A stretch of 64,000 nucleotides of DNA from Palsa-147 sp963771905 (lineage in GTDB: Bacteria; Acidobacteriota; Terriglobia; Acidiferrales; UBA7541), in NCBI GenBank assembly GCA_963771905.1, contig CAVYVI010000014.1, positions 372,001 to 436,000 on the forward strand, written 5' to 3'. Positions 35,218 through 42,560 of this stretch are shown piece after piece. The notes beneath the pieces were generated by a model, which saw nothing but the letters and a program-made list of their open reading frames with translations, ran no database searches and was not told where the DNA came from. Position 1 is the first letter of the stretch, and the number at the start of each line of letters is the position of its first letter. The position numbers and the translations under genes were made by a program.

Positions 35218-36306
35218 ATGAGCCCACTCTTCAACCGGGTTGATGTATTCGCGGTCATCGAGCACCAGAAGCAGGAACTGAAGAACGCATTTCAGAATGT
35301 CGCGAATGCAGAACTCGACAAAGACCCCGTTGCTGTAGCAGCGACGCTCATCGAGCGGTTCAGTATCAACGTCCCAGTGCTCGATGAAGAGAAGAAGTAT
35401 GCGCTCACGCAGGAAACGCAGGTGGATGTCAGCCGTGACCCGCGACGGTTCATCACAGATCGTTCCAGACCCTTCTACGTGGCTGGCACGGAAGTCAGAG
35501 TCGTAATCCCTTTTCACGGTGACGCCGGGCTGTTTGAGGTGCAGCCCACGATGTTCACTCTGAACCCACCGTTTGGCGAGGTTCACGACAACGAATTGCA
35601 TCTTGTCTACCGCCTCACGGATGCGAACTTCGACGTAGACGGGGCCGTGACTAGAACCATCGGTCAAATGAAGCAGTATCTTCAGAGCTTGCAGGGTTCG
35701 GCGGAGCAACTCAAGAGTGACATCCAGCAGCTTGTGAACGCGATGATCGCCAAGCGAAAGCAGGAACGGGGAATGCAATCGCAGATCGTGGCTGGTTTGA
35801 AGATACCCATCAGACAGGCTCCGCCTCCAGCGGCAGCCAGTAGTGTGACGAGTTCCGCTCCTGCAAAGAAACAGGAAGAAGAGTGGGAAGTGTTCATTTC
35901 ACATGCCAGCGAAGACAAAGAAGCAATCGCTACACCGCTCGCGGAAGCTCTTCAAGCCAACGGTTTGCGCGTCTGGTATGACGATTTTTCCCTCCGGTTG
36001 GGAGATAGTCTTCGCCAGTCAATAGACCGTGGGCTTGCCCGCTCACGCTTCGGTGTTGTCATTCTGAGTGCCCGCTTCTTCGAGAAGCATTGGCCGCAAC
36101 AGGAACTGAACGGGTTGGCGACTCGCGAAGTCAACGGGGAAAAGGTAATACTCCCGGTGTGGCACGGCGTCGGCTTCTCGAAGGTACGGAACTATTCTCC
36201 GATGTTAGCAGACCGGATCGCAGTTCAAACGAAAGACGGACTGGCGCTTGTGGTTCAGCGGATCGTGGAAGTGGTCGGCAATCCCGGTGCTCAGTTGCCG
36301 AAGTGA
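35218..36306 (+). CDS. TIR-domain protein with unrecognised N-terminal domain
   Basis: A 362-aa protein. The C-terminal TIR domain (about 222-360) has EVFISHASEDKEAIATPLAEA, LRVWYDDFSLRLGDSLRQSI and VILSARFFEKHWPQQELNGL. Glu296 in the last segment aligns with the NADase catalytic glutamate of SARM1-type TIRs. Residues 1-195 form a soluble domain I cannot name, followed by a Pro/Ala linker. No signal or membrane segment. In bacteria such TIR proteins often deplete NAD+ on phage infection, and the island context fits. It appears as a single-gene unit. Confidence 0.85.
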   Translation: MSPLFNRVDVFAVIEHQKQELKNAFQNVANAELDKDPVAVAATLIERFSINVPVLDEEKKYALTQETQVDVSRDPRRFITDRSRPFYVAGTEVRVVIPFHGDAGLFEVQPTMFTLNPPFGEVHDNELHLVYRLTDANFDVDGAVTRTIGQMKQYLQSLQGSAEQLKSDIQQLVNAMIAKRKQERGMQSQIVAGLKIPIRQAPPPAAASSVTSSAPAKKQEEEWEVFISHASEDKEAIATPLAEALQANGLRVWYDDFSLRLGDSLRQSIDRGLARSRFGVVILSARFFEKHWPQQELNGLATREVNGEKVILPVWHGVGFSKVRNYSPMLADRIAVQTKDGLALVVQRIVEVVGNPGAQLPK

Positions 36307-36319
36307 ACCGACACGCTTA

Positions 36320-36715
36320 TCATCCCGCTTCTGGATGCGATGACGGGAAGCACAAGGTTCGTAATGCCTCCGCATCGAATGGTGCGAGGAATGTCCGGAA
36401 GTCAAACCCCTGCGCTCTCAGATCGCTTAATACATCAGGCGGCACAGGCTCGTTCCACAACACGATCTGCGTTTCCGGCGAGACCACCAACAAATTGATT
36501 CCAGCTTGCGCTCCATCCATGCCGGGAGCGCAATATCCGATGAGGGCCACATCTGGCTTAAACGTAGCCGCCCTACGGATTGCATCTGCTCCCGATGGTT
36601 CGACCGCAAGTTCACAGTCCCAACGACTCATGATCATCTGGATGTAACGCCTCATAGAAGGCTCGTCTTCCGCGAGGAGGATTTTAGTAACTTGTAGCGT
36701 CACGGCTCTCACCAC
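36320..36715 (-). CDS. Degenerate response-regulator receiver
   Basis: A 131-aa receiver-only protein. KILLAEDEPSMRRYIQMI gives the acidic pocket, and DVALIGYCAPGMDG gives the phosphorylation loop, but the phospho-acceptor position (residue 60) is Gly instead of Asp. The usual Lys-Pro near the end is also absent (FLAPFD). It should not be phosphorylated in the normal way and may act as a binding module. It starts at GTG 36715, overlapping the 75-aa ORF upstream. Confidence 0.7.
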   Translation of the reverse strand: MVRAVTLQVTKILLAEDEPSMRRYIQMIMSRWDCELAVEPSGADAIRRAATFKPDVALIGYCAPGMDGAQAGINLLVVSPETQIVLWNEPVPPDVLSDLRAQGFDFRTFLAPFDAEALRTLCFPSSHPEAG

Positions 36716-36936
36716 AGTTCGTCCACAAGCTCTGGGTGAGCATGCCTGACTTCGCTGACCAAGTCGCGTGCGGTCTCCAGTCCCATCCCCTCGCCTGAGA
36801 GGACGAGGTCGATGGCAACGAGCATCACCCGCGCCAGCATGATCTCCCGTCGCCTGCGCTCCTGCGCTGTTGGCAGCGGCACGACGGCGAGCACTTCTGG
36901 ACTGTCTTCGTTGTTCTTGTACTCTTTACTGTTCAT
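36709..36936 (-). CDS. Hypothetical protein, 75 aa
   Basis: ATG 36936. Charged start, then a helix REIMLARVMLVAIDLVLSGEG and a C-terminal helix ending ELVDELW. No recognised family. Its end overlaps the degenerate receiver gene by 7 bp, indicating coupled translation. Confidence 0.55.
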   Translation of the reverse strand: MNSKEYKNNEDSPEVLAVVPLPTAQERRRREIMLARVMLVAIDLVLSGEGMGLETARDLVSEVRHAHPELVDELW

Positions 36937-37019
36937 TCTTAAGACCCATCACTAAGGGTTTGGGTAGCGAGATTGGCGCGGTGGCGGTCTCCGGTTTCCG
37001 GTTTCGGTGTCTGGTTCGC

Positions 37020-37751
37020 TTAGTCGGCTTCGCCCCGGCATTCGTGGTTCCACTCGGAAGCGCCGCAGTCAATGCACGTAGTCGGCAGCGGGCACGTGTG
37101 GTTCACGCTGCGGAGCAGAAAGCCGTCGCACGTCTTGCAGCGGCGGATGGGCTTCAGACCGGAGGCGAAGGGGTTTTCGGTTTTGGTTTTCTCTTCGGGT
37201 TTCGGTTTGGGTGTTGCCGTTCTCTTCTCTTCCGCTTGGGGGGGCGCGACAGGCGAGCGAAGCGAGCCGCAGCCTTTGGGTTCTGCCGGGTCACTGCCTG
37301 TCTCCGTGCCCGTAGCAGAATCAAAATCCGAACCAGAACCAACACCAGAACCAAAACCAATACCACCAGCAAATTCCGGCAAACTTCCAGCAAAGGGCTG
37401 GCGAACCTCGGCAAATTCCCGCTTGAGAGCCTCGACCTTTGCCTTGTGCCCGTTGACCGCGCCGATGGTTCCCACCAGAGAACGCATCGCGCTGATTTTC
37501 GCGGCCCTCTCCTCGACGGTCATGTTGTTGAGCTTGGAGTTGTGGAGAATCTTGCCGACGTACTTGACCGCGTCAGCCACCTTCTTCTCGCGCTTGGCAA
37601 GCTCCTTGAAGGCGGCTTCGACCTCCTCTTTGCTGAAGTCCATCAGCCACAGCCGGACGTCCTTGTCTGGGAACGGGGCCTCGACGCCGAGGTAGTCCCA
37701 AAGCTCTTTGAGTTCAGATTTCTGTTGCAGTAACTTTTTGATGTCGATCAT
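37020..37751 (-). CDS. Hypothetical protein with C-terminal zinc ribbon, 243 aa
   Basis: N-terminal 120 residues are helical and charged (SKEEVEAAFKELAKREKKVA). Then comes a low-complexity Gly/Ser/Asp and Pro/Lys/Glu region (about 125-195). The C-terminal Cys-rich end has RRCKTCDG, HTCPLP, TTCIDCGA and NHEC, enough for one or two zinc sites. No named family. Transcribed toward the 75-aa ORF and receiver genes, with a gap of about 80 bp. Confidence 0.65.
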   Translation of the reverse strand: MIDIKKLLQQKSELKELWDYLGVEAPFPDKDVRLWLMDFSKEEVEAAFKELAKREKKVADAVKYVGKILHNSKLNNMTVEERAAKISAMRSLVGTIGAVNGHKAKVEALKREFAEVRQPFAGSLPEFAGGIGFGSGVGSGSDFDSATGTETGSDPAEPKGCGSLRSPVAPPQAEEKRTATPKPKPEEKTKTENPFASGLKPIRRCKTCDGFLLRSVNHTCPLPTTCIDCGASEWNHECRGEAD

Positions 37752-38076
37752 ATAGCCTCTGTTTTTCTAGCCTCTGTCATTGCGCCTTGTCGAAGGGCGT
37801 ATCGGAAACCGTTCGGAGCAGGCAAGAGGCTAGTCAGCCTGCTCCCGGTTTGAAATCGTCTCGCGACGACACCGACATACATAGATACGCGGGTTCAGGG
37901 AAATTCTGAGCTTTGCGCTGTTGACGCGTTGATCTGAAGAGTCCGTTAGTGCGCACGGCGATCTGACGGCTCGCCGTCTAAAGAAGGAACTGCAAAGTTC
38001 AAATCCTTATCGGCATTCGGCGCTGGCAACGCTAATTTCCCAATGTTGATGAGGTTTCTTGATCTGAAAGATCGCC
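37752..38076. other. Divergent intergenic region inside the island
   Basis: 325 bp between the zinc-ribbon gene and the HTH gene. No gene, strong promoter boxes or repeat stands out. It probably holds the two divergent promoters. Confidence 0.4.
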
Positions 38077-38373
38077 GTGAATTTGCAGAACAAATACGCG
38101 ATCCCTCTTACGAGGGCTATGAGTCACTACCGGGAAATCAAGAGCGCAACCGCTGAAGTGGTCGGAGTTCGGCTTGTGAAGAAGACAAGCACAGCGAAGG
38201 CGCATGCCGCGATCCGCGACCTGATCGTTGCGAACCCCACCTACTCGTACGAGCAACTTGCGGACCTGTTAGGTTGTTCCCGCTGGCTGATTTATCGAGT
38301 CGCGGTCGAGTACGGAGTCAGGCGACCTAGAGGCGCGGGCAGTCCGGCCCGACAGAAACAGGAGGGGCACTGA
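38077..38373 (+). CDS. Small helix-turn-helix protein, 98 aa
   Basis: GTG 38077 is the assumed start; ATG 38119 is the alternative. The C-terminal half has a helix-turn-helix pattern (SYEQLADLLGCSRWLIYRVA) followed by a basic tail. Probably a DNA-binding regulator of the island. It runs straight into the next gene, whose ATG overlaps the stop region. Confidence 0.6.
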   Translation: MNLQNKYAIPLTRAMSHYREIKSATAEVVGVRLVKKTSTAKAHAAIRDLIVANPTYSYEQLADLLGCSRWLIYRVAVEYGVRRPRGAGSPARQKQEGH

Positions 38374-38374
38374 A

Positions 38375-38644
38375 ATGAAGAGACCAACGTGTGAGAGAAA
38401 GGGAACATTGCCGCATCCGGCGACGAACACGCTAACGTGGGAGCTACAGTCTGGACGCGTGACCAAGTTCTTCTGCGACGATCACTCTGTAGACATTAGT
38501 CCGCAGCCGTACCGCGTCTCCAAATTGATTGGCTATTTCCAGCGGAAGAAAACTGTACCTGTAGAAAAAGGAAAACCTTCCGAGCAGTTGGAGGCGGAAG
38601 GCATCATCACCATTGAGCGCACGTACTCGCTCGCAGAGGCGTAG
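38375..38644 (+). CDS. Hypothetical protein, 89 aa
   Basis: ATG 38375 follows AGGAGG by 9 bp and lies in a TGAAATG junction with the HTH gene, so translation is coupled. It contains TFFCDDH-like residues (KFFCDDHSVDISP) and a basic stretch. No recognised domain. Confidence 0.55.
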   Translation: MKRPTCERKGTLPHPATNTLTWELQSGRVTKFFCDDHSVDISPQPYRVSKLIGYFQRKKTVPVEKGKPSEQLEAEGIITIERTYSLAEA

Positions 38645-38658
38645 CGTGCACTCTCTGT

Positions 38659-38886
38659 TCATCGACAGTTGGTGCGCTGGACTTCTTCGCTCCGCTTGCG
38701 TTCTGTTTCTTCTTTGAGGTTTTCATTGGAACCGCGTCCCTCTTCAACAGCCTCTAAGGGCAACACCTCATCTATCTCCGGCGTGATTCGCCCGTGTTTC
38801 AGCAGCAGTCCAGCAATTAGCTCCACGTCGTGCCAGCGTCGCTCCAAGATGTCCCTCACTTCCCGTTGAGGTACTTCCCACTTCAA
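38659..38886 (-). CDS. Hypothetical protein, about 75 aa
   Basis: A charged helical protein (KWEVPQREVRDILERRWHDV, then ELIAGLLLKHGRITPEIDEV). I place the start at TTG 38886, just after the stop of the upstream 202-aa gene; the longer frame to 38946 would overlap that gene by 59 bp. The end is very Glu/Lys/Arg-rich. No family recognised. Confidence 0.45.
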   Translation of the reverse strand: MKWEVPQREVRDILERRWHDVELIAGLLLKHGRITPEIDEVLPLEAVEEGRGSNENLKEETERKRSEEVQRTNCR

Positions 38887-38887
38887 T

Positions 38888-39496
38888 TCAGTCTTCGACC
38901 AGCCGCCAGTGCCCGTCCGGATATTCCAGCGAGACGCTCTCCCCACGCATAGCGGCGCGAAGAAAGGCGCGGCTCATCCTGCCCGCATTTCCCCACCAAG
39001 GGCCGTCGTTCCTCAGCACCCGGCCGAGCGCCTCCGCCCGCTCGTCCGGCGACGCCTCCCGGAAGGGGACTTTCGGGACTTTCCCCGGTCTCAGGTCGCT
39101 AACGAGTACGGAGCCGTCCGACAATATGTCGCAGTGCAGGCCGTCCCAAGACAGTGTCCCCAAGTTCCCCAAGCTCACCTCCTTGGTCGAGCCGCACAGG
39201 GACGAGAAACGACCCTCCCGCTCGATCAAACCTTCGAGCACCCACAAAAGGTCTTCGTCTTGCCCGGCCTTCGCGAACGCCAGTTCCAGCCGCTTCGCGA
39301 TGGTTATGGCTGCTTCCTTGACCTGCACTTGCGCAACACCAGCCGCATGTCCCTGTTGTTCGGGTTCAGCGATTCGACGAACGCCATCGGTGCCATGTTG
39401 TTGCCCCTTCTCCTGCAACTGCCGTTTCATTCGGTTCATCTTGGTTTCTCCTTGTGCCTGACTTTTGTCCTCGTCAGCGACCGCTCTGATCTTCAT
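38888..39496 (-). CDS. Hypothetical protein, 202 aa
   Basis: ATG 39496 follows AGGGAGA. The first 60 residues are polar and Gln/Lys-rich. The rest is alpha/beta with HCDILSDGSVLVSDLRPGK and WWGNAGRMSRAFLRAAM. No recognised family. A strong minus-strand terminator lies only about 20 bp before its start codon, suggesting its expression may depend on read-through or attenuation. Confidence 0.6.
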   Translation of the reverse strand: MKIRAVADEDKSQAQGETKMNRMKRQLQEKGQQHGTDGVRRIAEPEQQGHAAGVAQVQVKEAAITIAKRLELAFAKAGQDEDLLWVLEGLIEREGRFSSLCGSTKEVSLGNLGTLSWDGLHCDILSDGSVLVSDLRPGKVPKVPFREASPDERAEALGRVLRNDGPWWGNAGRMSRAFLRAAMRGESVSLEYPDGHWRLVED

Positions 39497-39516
39497 GTCG
39501 TCTCCCTTCGCGCCCC

Positions 39517-39566
39517 AAAAAAAAACGCCTGCCGTGACTCGTCCTCTTTACGAGTCGCAGCAGGCG
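39517..39566 (-). terminator. Intrinsic terminator, minus strand
   Basis: Near-perfect 17-bp stem: CGCCTGCCGTGACTCGT (39526-39542) with ACGAGTCGCAGCAGGCG (39550-39566) and a 7-nt loop. It is followed on the minus strand by nine Ts. It ends transcripts coming from the integrase side or acts as an attenuator for the 202-aa gene. Confidence 0.85.
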
Positions 39567-40023
39567 CTAACTAATCCTGACGGTCAGTAAACTACCGTAT
39601 GGTTACCGCCTCAGCCCGCCTACAGGCTGTGCGCCCAGTTGCCGGAATGCGTCCACCAAAGTCCCGTTAATTATTCAGTTGTGCCCTACCGCCCTTACTT
39701 CACAGCGGCGCTCTTTGAAACGACGCGCACCGGGTTCGTGCTCGCTAACTAGTTAGATGCAGCTACTCTGCGGAAAGTCGGAATCGCCACGTCGCGAATG
39801 GGACAGGGGGAGCGCGTAGCTAATCTCAGCCTTTCTAGGCTCAAGTTACAGCCGGGCAGCTTATCGAGGGTTTTTTGGGGCACCGTTCCGTAACTTAACT
39901 AGTTTCGATGCTCAGTTGCACGGCGCAGAGCGAAGCCCGTTAGCAAAATTTGTCATGACCGTTTAATTTGATCGCGATCAGGGATGAAGTTACGTCGCAC
40001 CCGCACGTGCTTCCGCGTTCGGC
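39567..40023. other. Gene-free 457 bp upstream of the terminator; candidate non-coding RNA
   Basis: No protein-like frame on either strand, yet the stretch ends at a strong minus-strand terminator. Parts could fold (CTGAC-GGTCAG near 39578). It may encode a non-coding RNA, be an untranslated leader, or hold integration/excision control sites near the integrase. It does not match tmRNA or other RNAs I can recognise by eye. Confidence 0.35.
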
Positions 40024-41112
40024 CTAAGCAGAAACCCAGATCGCCTCGACCTTGTCGCGCATCGCAGCGTCCCGCTGCGGGCGCAAGTATCGCATCGTAG
40101 AAGCAAGGTCGGTGTGACCCATCCAAGCCTGAACGGTTCTCAGATCGACATTCGCCCAAAGGGCGCGAGTCGCGAACGTGGCGCGGAACTTGTGCAGGTA
40201 GACTTCCGGCTCCGGCAACGCGGCCCGCCGAGCCACGGCTTTCGCCTTGTCGAGGAAGTCGAGCTTGGGCTTGTTGTTCGCGGTCGGGAAAAGCAGACCG
40301 CCCTTGCCGCGCTCGACGAGCATCTTCTTCAGCTTCGCCATCAGCGACGCTGGCACCGGGATCGTGCGTTCCTTGTACATTTTCGGTGTCCAGCCGTAGT
40401 TCGGGTTGTGGCGCACGCTGACGGTGTTGCTCTCGAAATCGAGGCAGCGATCCGTTGCGTAGATCACTTCCTGTTCGCGCATCCCCGTCATCAGGAAGAA
40501 CTCGAAGAGCAGGCGCTCATCCTCGTCGCACGCGGCGAAGAACCTGTTCAGCATTTCCTGCTCGTAAATCTCCGGCTCCTCCTCGACGTACTGAGGCCAG
40601 TCGTAGGCCGTGATCTTCAGTGCCTTCCCGGTGATTTCGTTCTTCCCGAGGAACGTCATCACGTTCTCGAACTTGTTGTACGCGGAGCGCGGCGCTTGCC
40701 CCTTCTCGTAGCGCAGGAACGCCGCGAACTTGAGCAGGTCGCCCCGGTCGATGTCCTCCATCGCCTTGTTGCCGACGCACTCGTAGAAGTACCGCAGTGC
40801 GACGCTGTAGGCTTGGTACGTCTTCGGCTTGCGTCCGTTCTTGATCTCGTCGAGGTACTTGTCTTTCGCCGCGTCCAGCATCAGAACGGTCGGCTCCTTC
40901 TCCTTGCGTGTGGGCAGCCAGCCGCCGTCGATTTCCATTTGGCGACGGATGCGGATGGTCGTTGCTTCGGACAGGCTGTTCGCCTCGATGGTCTCGAACG
41001 TCCTGCCGTAGCGCAGCACGAAGATGGTGCCTGCTGGCGGATAGCCTTTCTTGGGGTTGTGCTTGCGGTACTGCCGGGTGCCGTGATCTCTCGTGTACAA
41101 GGTGACTTTCAT
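40024..41112 (-). CDS. Tyrosine recombinase / integrase of the island
   Basis: A 362-aa phage-type integrase from ATG 41112. It has an N-terminal SAM-like core-binding domain (about 90-165) and a catalytic domain with the family residues: Arg in MTGMREQEV, Lys in MYKERTIPVP, HKFRATFATRA (H-x-x-R), GHTDLASTMRYL with His and the nucleophile Tyr. Located 121 bp from the tRNA-Ser gene that provides the attachment site, it should catalyse integration and excision of the island. Confidence 0.95.
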   Translation of the reverse strand: MKVTLYTRDHGTRQYRKHNPKKGYPPAGTIFVLRYGRTFETIEANSLSEATTIRIRRQMEIDGGWLPTRKEKEPTVLMLDAAKDKYLDEIKNGRKPKTYQAYSVALRYFYECVGNKAMEDIDRGDLLKFAAFLRYEKGQAPRSAYNKFENVMTFLGKNEITGKALKITAYDWPQYVEEEPEIYEQEMLNRFFAACDEDERLLFEFFLMTGMREQEVIYATDRCLDFESNTVSVRHNPNYGWTPKMYKERTIPVPASLMAKLKKMLVERGKGGLLFPTANNKPKLDFLDKAKAVARRAALPEPEVYLHKFRATFATRALWANVDLRTVQAWMGHTDLASTMRYLRPQRDAAMRDKVEAIWVSA

Positions 41113-41231
41113 CGGTGTTAGCCTCAAGGCTTAATACCGAGGAGGGAGAGGAAGAGGCTTTATTTCCGGCGCGGAACGTAGCCGAAAACGTAGCCGCCCT
41201 TTTTCTACCCTCTAAGTCCCTTGTTGTGAGT

Positions 41232-41324
<93 letters not shown>

Positions 41325-41483
41325 GCAGGCTGCGCTGCGTTTCAGTGTACTGTAGCTGCGAGCAATTTTCCATCGTACGGAGGTAGCTGAGTCTGTACGC
41401 GGGGCGCGAGATTTGGAACCGCCGGGCGCGGAAACGCTTGCCGGAGCTTGCTTATTCGGAATCGGCCTGCGCTTGAGAATGTG

Positions 41484-42215
41484 TCAGCGAGCCAGAAGTT
41501 CCGCGGAGGATTCGGCGTTCTCATGGGTCAGCGATTCGAGATGATAATCGTGGCGTGCGAGGAAATCGAGGCAAGCGCGATGGACTTCCGCGCCGTGCGT
41601 GGCGAGGAAAATAGCTGGATGGCAGGTTCGAATGGTTTGGCAGCCTTCGAGGGCGCTCAATTCGGCGCCTTCGATGTCAATTTTCAGAATTTTAGGAGCG
41701 AGAATTTCGCCCTGGGTGACGAGAGAATCCAGGCGAACGGTTCGAACCATAAGTTCGCCGCGCGGGGATAGATGCGCGGTTGTGGAAGCGGAAGAGGCGT
41801 CGAACGCCTCGCGCCCATCATGATCCGTTACGGCGGCTTCGATCACCGTGGAATTCGCGATCTTGTTCATGGCGAGATGCCTGCGAAGAAATTCGAGATT
41901 CTGTGGAAGCGGTTCGAAGCTGTACACGTGCCCAGCGTCACCGCACAGAATGCTGGCGAGAAGAGTATAGAAGCCGGCGTTTGCTCCAACGTCGTAGACG
42001 ACATCGCCGGGCGAGATTGCTTTGGCGAACGCGGCGGCCTTCTCATATTCGTAACTCCCGAGCCAACACCCAAGCGTGCTCGAACCTACGATCCATTTCT
42101 TTCCACGGAGCGGACCTTGCAGAATGGGCAACACGGTTGAGCGGGGAATCAGGCGAAACGGGGCGCGGAGAAGCTTGCCTATCAGGCTTTGATTCGATAT
42201 CCCGGAGAAGTTCAC
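41484..42215 (-). CDS. FkbM family methyltransferase
   Basis: A 243-aa SAM-dependent methyltransferase. VVYDVGANAGFYTLLAS is the SAM-binding motif I, YSFEPLPQNLEFLRRHL follows, and LKIDIEGAELSALEGC is the FkbM signature near the end. FkbM proteins O-methylate sugars or secondary metabolites. The start is probably GTG 42215. It is a single gene between the tRNA and the divergent formate dehydrogenase operon. Confidence 0.9.
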   Translation of the reverse strand: MNFSGISNQSLIGKLLRAPFRLIPRSTVLPILQGPLRGKKWIVGSSTLGCWLGSYEYEKAAAFAKAISPGDVVYDVGANAGFYTLLASILCGDAGHVYSFEPLPQNLEFLRRHLAMNKIANSTVIEAAVTDHDGREAFDASSASTTAHLSPRGELMVRTVRLDSLVTQGEILAPKILKIDIEGAELSALEGCQTIRTCHPAIFLATHGAEVHRACLDFLARHDYHLESLTHENAESSAELLAR

Positions 42216-42477
42216 GGTTGACCGACAGCAGATTACCTTACTTTGGCGTGCGAATCGGTGCTGCTACCCGGAAATTAGCGCCAGCGCTGGGAGCCTTGCG
42301 GCTGTCGCCATTTGACAGGCCTGCGGAAGAATGATGGGCGGGATCCATGGCGTTCCGACCAGCCGTCGATTGCAGCGATTTGAATGTCACCTTTTCGCCT
42401 TGCCTAGCATCATGAGCTTACGAAGGGAAGCGTGCCCGGACGCCCCGGAGCCTTCGCGAATGTTAACGTACTGTAAC

Positions 42478-42506
42478 TTGACATCAAGTCGTAACGGCAC
42501 TAAAAA
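42478..42506 (+). promoter_or_regulatory. Probable sigma-70 promoter of the formate dehydrogenase operon
   Basis: TTGACA (42478-42483), a 17-bp spacer and TAAAAA (42501-42506) lie 55 bp before ATG 42561. GGGAGGA at 42544-42550 is the ribosome site. The rest of the 345-bp gap shows nothing further. Confidence 0.6.
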
Positions 42507-42560
42507 GAGTGCGGATTTCTTAACTCCCGAATCCGGCGTAACGGGGAGGATTGACTGTCC

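Noticed and set aside
39567..40023. tmRNA or other known structural RNA
   Set aside because: The conserved tRNA-like ends of tmRNA are not recognisable on either strand, so only a generic candidate label is given.
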